DNA of 64,000 nt. Source: Mesostigma viride (taxonomy: Eukaryota; Streptophyta; Mesostigmatophyceae; Mesostigmatales; Mesostigmataceae). The stretch is taken from assembly GCA_009746045.1 (NCBI GenBank), contig RPFO01000041.1:3144613-3208612 (forward strand). Reading direction: 5' to 3'. Each line of letters opens with the position of its first letter. Positions within the stretch are counted from its first letter, which is position 1. The notes beneath the pieces are model-generated. The model saw only the letters and a list, made by a program, of their open reading frames with translations. It was not told the DNA's origin and did not search any database. The position numbers and the translations under genes are program-made. This document shows, piece by piece, positions 33,501-46,289 of this stretch.

Positions 33501-34691
33501 AGCCGCCAAGGTGGAGATTCTGGTCTTATGGACATGCCACCTCCTCCACTGGGCAGCAAAGTGGCACGGCGGGGAGTTGATGACTTGTGGGCACTTGCAC
33601 TTTTCTTGCGGGATACGCTAGGTGCTTATCCCGACAAGATCCGGGTTATTACGGACGCGGATGCATCACAGTATGTGGCCCTTCTTGAAAAGATTCCACC
33701 AGCGACACGGGGACCAATCACGTATCAACCCCGGGTCGGACCGGGTAAGCCAAAGCCTTCTGTTGGTCATCGCGCTTCTGTGGCGGATATCCACTGTGGC
33801 CTGGTGGGTATTGGGACTCCGGCAGCGGCCCCATCTTCCAACCCGGTCACGTTGGCTCTTTGTGAGGCGCTGCGGTCGAGCCCCCGCCTGCCAGGGACGC
33901 TGTCACGGCAAGCAGACTATCTCAAAGAAACTTACGGCAAAATCTGGGGCCTGCTTTACAGGAAGACGGAGCTTGACAACAAGTTCCCTCTCCATCTAGC
34001 CTCTCTTAATCACAAGACTGTGCTTGACTGGGCTAGGGAGATCCATGACACCCAGGAGACGACCGCATTGCTCAGGGCACAACAACTGACGCCCATTATT
34101 GTACCCTTGACTACCACCACTGGGATTCCACCTGCTGTTCCGTTGCGTCAGTTAGGAAAGGGCATGGCTTTGGACGTTGGGGCGGGATTAGCCATGGGCC
34201 CCCCCTTAATTTGTGGCCTGGGCAGTCCTCCCTGTCTCCCTCCGGGGTTGGGGGTATTCTGGGTGGGTCAGTGGCTGGGGCGGGCGTCGGCGTCGGCGGG
34301 CGTGCAGGCGAGGCTTCTTCGCTGCCCCGTGGTGCTCCTCCCTCTCCATCGCCGTGGGTGTGGGTGGCTGGAGCGGGCGTGGTTGAAGGATGCATGCAAT
34401 GGCCCCCGACGAACGTATCGCCCATGTCCGTGCGCTCGCCTATCTCAAATTCCATGTCCAGTGGTGATGCCCTAGGCCCTAGGCCCCTCTGTCAACCATC
34501 CCATCTGCCAGCATTGCCGCAGGCCGTTAGCTCGGCAACCTACTCATCGGCACAAGAAGAGATCGGCACAAGAAGCTGAGGAAGCCGTCTGCACCAAGCC
34601 AAGGCGCGTCATCTATTCCACCTGCATTGGACGTTAGCAAGTCAACCTATCATCGTCACAAGAAAAGGAACGCCGCTGCTATGGCTCCTCA
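30516..34691 (+). CDS. Large transposase-like gene: Cys-rich DUF6729-type domain plus RNase H-like domain
   Basis: The first exon starts after TTGTTACAG near 30516. Domain 1 (30516-31010): LPREWLPGLARHDIAWLSKV, a zinc pair in RFSCPSCSPND, MRGWYYLGGERLSCKNCGKK; this resembles the uncharacterised DUF6729-type domain of algae and animals. A one-base slip near 31011 moves to the frame RARSKGNSTTALW. Domain 2 (to 32458) has candidate acidic residues in LKIDSTYRV (31303), ILIYTDRGCCS (31510) and RLDSWHFMRR (31591), as in DDE-type transposases. Intron 32459-32717 removes a TAG (32488-32490). Exon 32718-32801, then three 81-nt repeat exons; the last reads on as GGDSGLMDMPPPPLGSKVAR .. VDDLWALALFLRDTLGA. 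After a C-run near 34200 the frame slips again and ends Ser/Pro-rich and basic (YHRHKKRNAAAMAPH). Function is inferred, not proven. Confidence 0.6.
32802..33510 (+). repeat. Tandemly amplified intron-exon unit (236 bp x3)
   Basis: Introns at 32802-32957 (156 bp), 33039-33193 and 33275-33429 (155 bp each). Exons at 32958-33038, 33194-33274 and 33430-33510 (81 nt each). Donors are GTGAGT or GTGGTT; acceptors all read ATGCGTGTAG. All junctions are phase 1, so every exon adds 27 residues (AAGAAGGLPPHGVAGSAAAA + VAHPSRQ) in frame. The last copy lacks a donor at its end because 'caaggtgg' runs into coding 'agattctgg'. The preceding exon shares only the terminal 'cccaccccagccgccaag', suggesting where the duplication nucleated. 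Confidence 0.85.
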
Positions 34692-34806
34692 TTAATTGAT
34701 TAGTTAGTCACGAAGTCCCATTGGGGAGGTGCTGAGAATTAACCTGTATGATGATGATTGTTCTCATGGCCTGCCTACATGGTTGAGACCCGGATGTAAT
34801 CGCCGC

Positions 34807-37800
34807 TTAACCCGTGTTTTTTTAATTAGAACGCGATATATCGCGTTGTAAGCTTTTTTTAGAACGCGTATAGCACCTAAGGAAAATTTTTTTTCATGGT
34901 CATGTATATACTTTCCTGAAAGCCCATAAATCAAAGGATTTTTTGAGCTACTCAGACCTACAAAATGCTTATTCATTAGAGAGATACACTGGTTTGAATA
35001 CAGGGGGGTCTGACCATGACCGCGATTTCTTGACCCTAGGTCACAAGTCATGTGCTTATTCACAAATGGTTCATGAAAAAAATCTGGCTTCTTGCACGAG
35101 CTATGGGCAACATATGCAGGCTCTGTGAAACAAAACTCAGGCCCATTGGGCCGCTGGAGCTATTTTTCATTAGCATCACAATTACAACGCAGTACAACGC
35201 AGTGGGAAACATGAGAGCCCTTGACAACATTACGCAACGACCCGAGCCCCATAAACGGGGCCATAGTGAGCTTGGAGGGTCAAAACGTTGAAAATAGGTG
35301 TTGTATAAGTTATACTGCATCAAACATGCATCAAACATCATGACTGGATGACCTAATATGACTGAATCAGGCAGCCATAGCCAAAGCATCATCCACTCTC
35401 ACAACGTGTTGAGCACATGCCTCGTGGGAATGGAGGTGCTGGGTTTTCATTCCATAACGCGTGCAATACTGAAAGAAAGAGGCACGTGTAATGCAAGGCT
35501 TGGATAGGTTGAGTGATCCATGAGCTAACATGCAGGCAAAGATGACGCTGGAATGCATGCTAGCAAATGGTGGCAAGATGCTAACAACACATGATTATAC
35601 ACCATGATTATGGGCACCCAGCTGATCTTCTTGCACAATCAACGCAGTATAAACCATCAACATCCAATCCTCACGATATATGCACGGCTTGACGACGTAT
35701 ACAGCACCTAAATACTGCACAACTGCAACCTGCTATGGCTGACATGCAAGCAACGTCGAGTAGGATGGCGGTCGATCTTACATAGAGAGGCTGGGCAGAG
35801 GTCGGTAGAAATAAGTGGAAAACTGGCAGAAACTAGGTAGAAACACGATATACTTACGCCTGCAAGCACTATTGTGTCCCAATGTCCAGGAAAAGGCCTC
35901 AATTGAGGCCTTTTTTATATTGGGTGTTGCATGCAGCCAAACAACTTTTTTCCAAATATGAGCATAGGCCATGCATTATTATGATTGTTTTGGGGTTGCC
36001 AGCAGTCATATAGCCCCAATACCTATTTAATTATGATTTGACAAAACAGGGTGTCGCTGCGGTGGCACCATAAACACAGCATGACCATAGATGCAAGCAG
36101 AAAAAAGGCGGTAGTACTCAGTTCCCTCTGCCTCTTAGGTGTCTTTTGGACCTTTCGAGGTTTCCCCACAACACGGTAAGCATGGCATGACATGGCATGC
36201 TCCCCCAAGGGACGCCTCATACACAATTGCACGGCCGGGGCTGTCGCGCAGCACTGCAGGCAGCAACAGCCTGCCATGGGTATTGCACGTAACCATGAGG
36301 AATCCAAAGCCTCTATTACAAACACGCACAAGGATCATGCATTATAATGATAGGCGTGACCTTCCAAGCGCTTAGCTTCACTCACATAGCCCCAATATCT
36401 ACGTTGTTACGGTATATTCTGACAGGGGTTTGCTGCCGCGGCAGCAGATGAACAGCACATGGCAAGATATACAAGCATAACTGGACACCATTTGCACTGT
36501 CTTCTAGACCTCTAGCTTGATTTTAAGCTTTGCAAGGGTTGCCTGAGACATGGCCAGCATGGCAGGACCTGCCATGCTTCTTATGGAAAGCAAACACGTC
36601 TACACAGTGGGGGCCAGCCGCAGAGCACTGCACGAAGTAAGATAGCCTGCCTTACGTCACCTCGGCATTAGGCGCCGATAGGCAGCTAAAAACTGGCGAT
36701 ATCACAAGCAAATCGATGCCATTCCCTTTCTACCACCAGGACGCACTTACCTTTCACACCCCTCACACCCGGGATCACTAAGCACGCATATGCGTTGGCG
36801 CTGAACGTGGCTGCATCAGAAAAGCTGTTCAAGCTCGGCGTTTTCAAGTTGTCCGGAAGCGATGCAGCCCGCTAATCTGGCCGGACAGACGCTCCATGCG
36901 TCGTCCATTGACGTATGAAAGCGGCTGCAGCGGCCTCACCAGCGCTGTTCGCATACTTGCGCTCCCATATCTGGGGGCGCGCGCGCGTTTATTGTCCGCA
37001 ACCCAGTTTTTCCTAGCTAAAAACACCCCTTCCTCTACCTATGGATTCACGACAAAAGGCTCGAATATAACCAGCGCCCCTTTAGTCACGGCTGCCCCAA
37101 CATCCCCCCCCGCCGTTCCGCTAGTCTCCTTCCCACCATATCGAAGCATCGTCCTGCTGGCAGGCGCACTATCAACGCCATCTACGCCCCATCTGAACTT
37201 CACTAACCTGGCATTCAGCACACAAATAACGACCCCACGAATTTATAAATCGGCTTTTGACACATTTAGCGGTCGGGCTAGCTTCAAGGATAATTTATCT
37301 GCCCAACGCGCTCCATACTGCTCGAAATGATGCACGAACGTGGCCATACGGTCCATTTTACTCGAGGCCGCCATGGTCGTGCATTCGTGAAAATTTCTCG
37401 TCCCGTTGCACGAAAGTGGCCAAAATAGGTACTTTTCCACCTCACGTATTTTTCAGTAACCGTCGACCCCTGTCGACCCCAACGGGTCAGGACGCTCAGC
37501 ACATGTACCAGATTCGCGCCACTGGGGCCGGACGACCCATAGGACCGGTCCTTCCCGCCAAAATACCGTACTTTGTGAGATCTTGGTAAAAAAGGCCTCA
37601 ATTGAGCCAAAAGGCCTCAATTGAGGCCTCTGGACAAATAGACAATTGAGCCGGTGGCAGAGGCCATTTCCAGGAAAATACAGCATACCGTGGCAATAGC
37701 CACGGTCACGCCTTACGCTATTTGCAGGCACCATCATGCCCGGAGCTACCCAATAAAAGTCTGCACAAATCTCGGTTTAGCCGAGAGTCCGGGCGTTCGG

Positions 37801-38322
37801 ATTGAATAAACATGTGTTAAGAAGTCGAAACACCATGGAAATACCAAGCATGGTGCAGCAGCAGACCCGAGTCTTGACGTAATAATATGTATGCCGGTTT
37901 CCAGGGTTTCCGCATGAAAGTTGGGTGAGAAACTGGAAGAAACTACGTTTCCTTTGCCCCAGTACCTCAACAAACTCGTAGAAACCTAATTATCAACCTT
38001 TGAACGCATCATCATGGTCGTGCTACCCAACAGCCACTGAAATTCGCGCGAAAACTGGCGAGATCTACCTGCCGCCATCGCCGTCGTCTTCACCTTCGTC
38101 CCGTGAAAATGCCTGATTTCAGTGGTACATATTTGTTTGCAGCTGTCACAAAAAAAATACCAAAAATACCAGGATTTTTTCTTGAATTCTATGAGATGTT
38201 TCTGACCTATCTTGAAAGTTTCAGACCAAAAATCGCATGTTTAATAGGTTTGCCACGTGTCAGATTACAACGCGATACATCGCGTTCTAACCCTACAACG
38301 CGATGTATCGCGTTGTAAAAAA
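34807..38322 (-). mobile_element. Dispersed repeat R, copy 2 (inverted), probable TTAA-type DNA transposon
   Basis: Left end TTAA-CCCGTG at 34807-34816 followed by the palindrome 'aacgcgatatatcgcgtt'. Right end has two similar palindromes at 38268-38315 ('acaacgcgatgtatcgcgtt') followed by 'gtaaaaaaacac', like the left subterminal sequence, but the final TTAA is not preserved. 34807-35870 matches copy 1 at 10652-10085 and 7991-7511 in reverse; 37649-37749 matches 7500-7396. It holds the empty site (35377-35387) for the LINE-A insertions. No transposase ORF is seen. Confidence 0.65.
35871..37648. mobile_element. 1770-bp TIR element inside repeat R, 4-bp TSD attg
   Basis: Attg at 35871-35874 and 37645-37648 brackets 35875-37644. 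Ends read TGTCCCAATGTCCAGGAAAA and TGTCTATTTGTCCAGA inward, each followed by the palindrome ggcctcaattgaggcc. Copy 1 of repeat R (around 7495-7505) reads straight through this site, giving an empty allele. No ORF with transposase features; non-autonomous. The superfamily is not assigned: a 4-bp duplication with TGTC termini does not match the TA (mariner), TTAA (piggyBac) or 8-bp (hAT) classes. Confidence 0.85.
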
Positions 38323-38581
38323 ACACTATACTATCCATGGCTTTACATGTTTGGATGGTCCACGGACAGTTGTCCACACAAGGCTAGGTCTGTCATAATG
38401 AACGGTGTGCAGGTTGGTGGACATGATGTTAAGCCACGCTTTGGACAGCGGCTTTCGTCCAATAATAAATGGATTTTGTGCAAGTGATGAGTCAGGCGGT
38501 CTATACTATTGCACGGGGTGCGCATGGGCATATGCATAGGCGTCGTGCTGCGGCTAGGGCGTGGCTACTAGGCCATTTTAG

Positions 38582-40527
<1,946 letters not shown>

Positions 40528-40675
40528 CAGTTGTATAGATAGAGCTAGTATAGACAAAGCTTCGCATGTCTAATTTTATTAAAGTTTGTCTAGTTGGCTC
40601 TTAGGTCCTTTTGGCAATCATGGGGCTGCTTTCTACCCAAGATTGTGGATGAAATGCTCCTTCTCTCCCGGCGGG

Positions 40676-42980
40676 CGGGTGGGCGCGTGGGTGGGTGGGT
40701 GGGTGGGTGGGTGGGTGGGTGGGCGCGTGGGTGGGTGGGTGGGTGGGTGGGTGGGTGGGTGGGTGGGTGCGTGGGCAAGCAAGCAAGTGGGTGGGTGGGT
40801 GGGTGGGTGGGTGGGTGGGTGGGTGGGTGGGTGGGTGGTTTGGTGGGTGGGTGGGTGGGTGCGTGGGCAAGCAAGTAAGTGGGTGGGTGGGTGGGTGGGT
40901 GGGTGCGTGGGCAAGCAAGTAAGTGGGTGGGTGGGTGGGTGGGTGGGTGGGTGGGTGGGTGGGTGGGTGGGTGGGTGGGTGGGTGGGTGGGTGGGTGGGT
41001 GGGTGGGTGGGTGGGTGGGTGGGTGGGTGGGTGGGTGGGGGTGGGTGGGTGGGTGGGTGCGTGGGCAAGCAAGTAAGTGGGTGGGTGGGTGGGTGGGTGG
41101 GTGGGTGGGTGGGTGGGTGGGTGGGGGTGGGTGGGTGGGTGGGTGGGTGGGTGGGTGGGTGGGTGGGTGGGTGGGTGGGTGGGTGGGTGGGTGGGTGCGT
41201 GGGCAAGCAAGTAAGTGGGTGGGTGGGTGGGTGGGTGGGTGGGTGGGTGGGTGGGTGGGTGGGTGGGTGGGTGGGTGGGTGGGTGGGTGGGTGGGTGGGT
41301 GGGTGGGTGGGTGGGTGGGTGGGTGGGTGGGTGGGTGGGTGGGTGGGTGGGTGGGTGGGTGCGTGGGCAAGCAAGTAAGTGGGTGGGTGGGTGGGTGGGT
41401 GGGTGGGTGGGTGGGTGGGTGGGTGGGTGGGTGGGTGGGTGGGTGGGTGGGTGGGTGGGTGGGTGGGTGGGTGGGTGGGCAAGCAAGTAAGTGGGTGGGT
41501 GGGTGCGTGGGCAAGCAAGTAAGTGGGTGGGTGGGTGGGTGGGTAGGTGGGTGGGTGGGTGGGTGGGTGGGTGGGTGGGTGGGTGGGTGGGTGGGTGGGT
41601 GCGTGGGCAAGCAAGTAAGTGGGTGGGTGGGTGGGTGGGTGGGTGGGTGGGTGGGTGGGTGGGTGGGTGGGTGGGTGGGTGGGTGGGTGGGTGGGTGGGT
41701 GGGTGGGTGGGTGGGTGGGTGGGTGGGTGGGTGGGTGGTTTGGTGGGTGGGTGGGTGGGTGCGTGGGCAAGCAAGTGGGTGGGTGGGTGGGTGGGTGGGT
41801 GGGTGGGTGGGTGGGTGGGTGGGTGGGTGGGTGGGTGGGTGGGTGGGTGGGTGGGTGCGTGGGCAAGCAAGTGGGTGGGTGGGTGGGTGGGTGGGTGGGT
41901 GGATGGGTGGGTGGGTGGGTGGGTGGGTGGGTGGGTGGGTGGGTGGGTGGGTGGGTGCGTGGGCAAGCAAGTAAGTGGGTGGGTGGGTGGGTGGGTGGGT
42001 GGGTGGGTGGGTGGGTGGGTGGGTGGGTGGGTGGGTGGGTGGGTGGGTGGGTGGGTGGGTGGGTGGGTGGGTGGGTGGGTGGGTGGGTGGGTGGGTGGGT
42101 GGGTGGGTGCGTGGGCAAGCAAGCAAGTGGGTGGGTGGGTGGGTGGGTGGGTGGGTGGGTGGGTGGGTGGGTGGGTGGGTGGGTGGGTGGGTGGGTGGGT
42201 GGGTGCGTGGGCAAGCAAGTAAGTGGGTGGGTGGGTGCGTGGGCAAGCAAGTAAGTGGGTGGGTGGGTGGGTGGGTGGGTGGGTGGGTGGGTGGGTGGGT
42301 GGGTGGGTGGGTGGGTGGGTGGGTGGGTGGGTGGGTGGGTGGGTGGGTGGGTGGGTGGGTGGGTGGGTGGGTGGGTGGGTGGGTGGGTGGGTGGGTGGTT
42401 TGGTGGGTGGGTGGGTGGGTGCGTGGGCAAGCAAGTGGGTGGGTGGGTGGGTGGGTGGGTGGGTGGGTGGGTGGGTGGGTGGGTGGGTGGGTGGGTGGGT
42501 GGGTGGGTGGGTGGGTGGGTGGGTGGGTGGGTGGGTGGGTGGGTGGGTGGGTGGGTGGGTGGGTGGGTGGGGGTGGGTGGGTGGGTGGGTGGGTGGGTGG
42601 GTGGGTGCGTGGGCAAGCAAGTGGGTGGGTGGGTGGGTGGGTGGGTGGGTGGGTGGGTGGGTGGGTGGGTGGGTGGGTGGGTGGGTGGGTGGGTGGGTGG
42701 GTGGGTGGGTGGGTGGGTGGGTGGGTGGGTGGGTGGGTGGGTGGGTGGGTGGGTGGGTGGGTGGGTGGGTGGGTGCGTGGGCAAGCAAGTAAGTGGGTGG
42801 GTGGGTGGGTGGGTGGGTGGGTGGGTGGGTGGGTGGTGGGTGGGTGGGTGGGTGGGTGGGTGGGTGGGTGGTGGGTGGGTGGGTGGGTGGTGGTGGGTGG
42901 GTGGGTGGGTGGGTGGGTGGGTGGGTGGGTGGTGGGTGGGTGGGTGGGTGGGTGGGCGCGTGGGTGGGTGGGTGGGTGGG
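40676..42980. repeat. (GGGT)n block with interspersed gcgtgggcaagcaagtaagt units
   Basis: About 2.3 kb of GGGT units on the plus strand, broken roughly every 30-180 bp by a 20-bp spacer in about 18 places, plus a few 'ggtttggt' and 'gggggt' variants. This gives a higher-order repeat. G runs on one strand make G-quadruplex formation plausible. The ORFs (GGWVGGWV or HPPTHPPT, up to 785 codons) are by-products of the 12-bp reading period. Confidence 0.97.
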
Positions 42981-42999
42981 ACGAGTACACTAGTGGTAA

Positions 43000-43704
43000 C
43001 TGCCGGAATTGTTGTGCGGCATATGCGGCCGTGCCAGATTACATGTATCTTGCTACTCTATGGTATGACAAGCTAGGTTTGTGACCTACATTGACGGTAA
43101 TTCCATTTGAGATACAGAGAGGAACCCGCAGCAGTGATGCTCACAATTTAAACTCCTGGCCGCTGTGAACAAACGCACTGATCACGCGACATCCTTCGAA
43201 GCATGTAGCCATCTAGGTCCAGATGTAACCGTACGCCTCGTAGTTCTGTCTGAAACGTACACTGCCATCCATTTCCAAATCCATCTCATCTTCATGGTCC
43301 CGAAATTGACTCGGTAATGCGGCAATTGAAAAGGCAGGCTTCAATTTTCACGCGTCCGGATCCACACAATTTCATGCGTCATATGCTGGTCGTCTCGTGC
43401 ATGGAAAGCGCATGGTTGTGTGGCAGAATGGATGCATGGAGCTGCTCGACATTATCGCTTCCTTAAAAAGTGGGTGGGTGTTATTCGAAGCAGCAGGGCC
43501 GAAGGAAAATGCATCGACGTGCTAGTCCTCACGTCAGTAGCGTGCTAGTCCTCACGTCAGTAATTAGGCGGTCAGTTTATTCCCACCCGACAGAGTTATC
43601 ACAATATGAAATAACTATTAATGCCTAATACCGTCTGACTTGATATACGATAGCCAGTCTGTATTCCCACGCCGCTATCTGATGAGAAAGATAATCCCGT
43701 CGTT
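43000..43704. other. No gene recognised
   Basis: Unique-looking sequence with a 27-bp perfect direct repeat near 43518-43562 ('agcgtgctagtcctcacgtc' twice). Near 43668 'attcccacgccgctat' echoes 26577-26592 beside the array at 26 kb. Confidence 0.4.
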
Positions 43705-43983
43705 GTGTGGGCGGTTCCGCTTACGGCACTGTAGATAGCAGCTGATGGGAACATGCAGAAAACTTAGGACCGCTAGCCCCTGCGCGGGTTTGAACTGGGG
43801 ACTTCCGGATCCGACGGAACGACCAGTAAAAACTCCCACTTTATTTGCGCAATGCTTCTTGCCGGGAAGGTGGGCGAGTAAGTTTTCATTGCTATCCAGC
43901 CGAGGTGGGTTCCTATAAGGGAGTGTGGGCGGTTCCGCTTACGGCACTGTAGATAGCAGCTGATGGGAACATGCAGAAAACTT
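43705..43983. repeat. 61-bp direct repeat, two copies
   Basis: 43705-43765 and 43923-43983 are identical over 'gtgtgggcggttccgcttac' .. 'gggaacatgcagaaaactt'. They enclose 157 bp. Confidence 0.9.
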
Positions 43984-43985
43984 CC

Positions 43986-44157
43986 CGTCGTTGTCTAACG
44001 GGGGTGAGAAAGATATTAGTTCGCATCCCGTCGTTGTCTCACGGGGTGAGAAAAAGATTAGTTCCCATCCCGTCCTTGTCTCACGTCGTGAGAAAACGAT
44101 GAGTTCTCGTCCTGTCGTTGTCTCACGTCGTGAGAAAGATATTAGTTCCCATCCAAT
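43986..44157. repeat. Inverted block of the 26-kb array
   Basis: Four units of the reverse complement of the 25746-26432 unit ('cccgtcgttgtctcacgggg' + 'tgagaaagatattagttc'). It is followed after 47 bp by repeat P copy 2 in direct orientation. Confidence 0.9.
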
Positions 44158-44204
44158 CGTCCCGGCACAGGACTGCCCTCCCGTTCGGTCGTTCCGCCTG
44201 TGAA

Positions 44205-44345
44205 CGAACCGCCACCGGCAAGTTTTTGACCCTCAAACCCCGCGGTTAACCATGGGCCCCGCGAAAATCCACCACCGTAAGCCCCTGGGACAACCCTCTC
44301 TGGTACCGCGGTTCCAGGAAATTTTGCCCGGGCATGCCACCCCTC
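44205..44345 (+). repeat. Repeat P, copy 2
   Basis: Near-identical to 25489-25629 (for example caccgtaag here against caccgtcag there). It forms the 5' flank or 5' UTR of the gene that follows. Confidence 0.9.
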
Positions 44346-44353
44346 CTGTTACC

Positions 44354-45168
44354 ATGCAGTCCGTTTGCGTGTCGTATACCTTCCCGCGCAAAAATTCAAC
44401 AATGCGATCCAGTGCCCGTGTTCACCAAGGTAAATTAGCACTATCCCCAGCGAGAGTAGGGACGCAGAAAATGGGTACCATTGCCCCTTTGCGGTTTTAT
44501 GGGACGCCTCCGCTACCAATGGGAGGCCTTCGCCACGTCAATGATGCATTTCTGCAGTGGGCTGGAGAAGCGCATTGGCGTCATGGCGGATTCAATCTAG
44601 CGCGTAAAGCGAAAGAGCAACCGAAACAGTAAGTGAAACACTTTGTCGAAGCCAAGTCAGTTTGCGCCTAGTTGCCTATTTGGAGATAATGTAGTTTTTA
44701 CCGTCAACGCCGCCCACAGTTTTGTCATCCCCTCTAAATTTACATTTACAGCCACTGTCTGGCCGAGGCCCGTCGAGCCGCTATTCCAAAAATTCATCCT
44801 GCTATATGCTTACGTTGCTACATAAATCTTTTCCCCGTTTGATGACCTGTGAATGATAACGATACCCGCGATGTCGTAGATCACCAAAGGCCGGTGACGC
44901 CAAGGCTGAAGCCGCTCGGAAGCCGGCAAAGACGGTCGACACCGACGCTGCACAGACCAAACAGAAAAGGAAACCTCAAGAAGACGAGGGTCCAATCGTC
45001 GACGAAGAACGCCAAGGGAAGCGGCAGCGATTAGTGAAAAAGGTTTCTGTGAAGGATGGCAAAGGTGATACTAAAGGCAAGGTTGACGGGAAAGGCGCAG
45101 GAAAAGGGGAAAAACGAGGGAAAGCCGGCAAGAAGAAGTCGGCCAAGAAGAGGAAGGCAAGGAAGTGA
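44354..45168 (+). CDS. Two-exon gene with Lys-rich C-terminus, function unknown
   Basis: Exon 1 runs from ATG 44354 (an upstream in-frame ATG at 44252 lies inside repeat P) to 44628. The intron 44629-44879 (251 bp) has donor GTAAGT and acceptor GTCGTAG. Exon 2 is 44880-45168 with TGA. The junction restores a codon in phase 2, and both sides read as protein: LRFYGTPPLPMGGLRHVNDA / FLQWAGEAHWRHGGFNLAR, then KAEAARKPAKTVDTDAAQTK and a tail of KGKVDGKGAGKGEKRGKAGK / KKSAKKRKARK. The tail resembles histone H1-like or nucleolar basic tails and probably directs nuclear, nucleic-acid-bound localisation (inference). No catalytic domain was recognised. The alternative start 44471 (MGTIAPLRF) is also reasonable. 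Confidence 0.55.
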
Positions 45169-45925
45169 CGGCAGGGGCAGGAGAATGGCATGCTTGCCCA
45201 GGGGTTCTCTGAGCTGTCAACCCTGGCAGCTACGTGCTATGTTTCTAGCAATGGGCTGTGTCAAGCAACTGCTGTCCTGCGCAAGGGCGACGCAGGGCCA
45301 AGGGTTGCAAGAGTGCGGAACAGAATGTGATGGGCAGAGCTCAGGGCCAGGGTGCATGGGTGGCACGCACTGGAAGTGACCGTACCGCGGCGTGCATGTC
45401 GCGTATGTCCAGCGCATGTGCGGGTGCTTGGCAGACCAGGTGTGAAGCGTTGATTGATAAACTGGGTGCAATGGTCTTCCGGAGCCCCCCCCCACTTGCA
45501 CCGCTCTCGTGAGGGTCACACCCGTTTTGCTGATCTACAGGACAACTTGTACAGGCTGGATATCCGGGGGCTATCCATACCACCGAAGAAGCATAAAGCC
45601 CTGCCTCTGTTCCTGCCCAGCCCATCCATACACACCGAGACACTTGTTTCCCTGTATTGACAGTAGGCAATGAATGTGCGTGGTGGCGATAAGCGAGTCC
45701 TCTCCTGCTGCGGTGGCTGCCGTGCCTCCAGGTGGTCCGGCCGCCATGCCCGACCTGGCATTTGCAACACCCACACATTTTTTGCTGGTTCCTTCTTATT
45801 TGGAAATGGCTGCCGGTTGTAAATGATCAATTTGTTGCTGTGTTATACTGAGAGTAATGCCCTAGAAGTGATCCACGTGTCAATCCCCCATGCGTTAAGT
45901 GAGACAACTATTCCTATGCATGGAT
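45169..45925. other. No gene recognised
   Basis: ORFs to 145 codons on the minus strand (45341-45778) lack domains. This may include the 3' UTR of the Lys-rich gene. Confidence 0.35.
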
Positions 45926-46210
45926 TCGTTAATTAATTAATTATCTTTAATTAATTAATTAATTAGGAACACAACTCCGTTGGGACTACATGTAGCACAT
46001 ATCCCTGAGAAGGGGCATATGGCTTTTAATACATTCTGGGCTTCTTCCTGCAAGGGTAGGGATGTAAGCTACACCTGCTCTATGTGCACCAAGGGCACCT
46101 GCACCACCATAATCTCTCAAAGCGCAAGGGGCGCCTGCCACCATGGGGTGGAAGATCATCATGGCTATACAAAAGCTAGGGCATGGCTTCTCAGCAGAGA
46201 GTGACTCTCT
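45926..46210 (-). mobile_element. SINE-like element, minus strand
   Basis: A (TTAA)n double tail at 45930-45964, then the 3' box 'acaactccgttgggactaca' + 'tgtagcacatatccctgaga', then a body matching the 40.4-kb copy (gtattaaaagcc, tacccttgcaggaag, agcaggtgtagc in reverse). The 5' boundary is uncertain, near 46200. No convincing internal Pol III A/B boxes were identified. Confidence 0.6.
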
Positions 46211-46289
46211 GCATTGGCAGACCTTGGCTAAATTCTTAAAACTTAAAAATGGATTAAAACTTAAAAATATTGCACCTAGTATGGGAAAA

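Noticed and set aside
40586-43084. ORFs up to 785 codons with GGWVGGWV or HPPTHPPT repeats
   Set aside because: A 4-bp repeat reads as a 4-codon period in every frame; length is a by-product of GGGT having no stop on either strand.
43775-43835. tRNA or Pol III B-box (gcgggtttgaactgggg)
   Set aside because: The putative T-arm stem does not pair on either strand and no acceptor or anticodon stem could be built around it.
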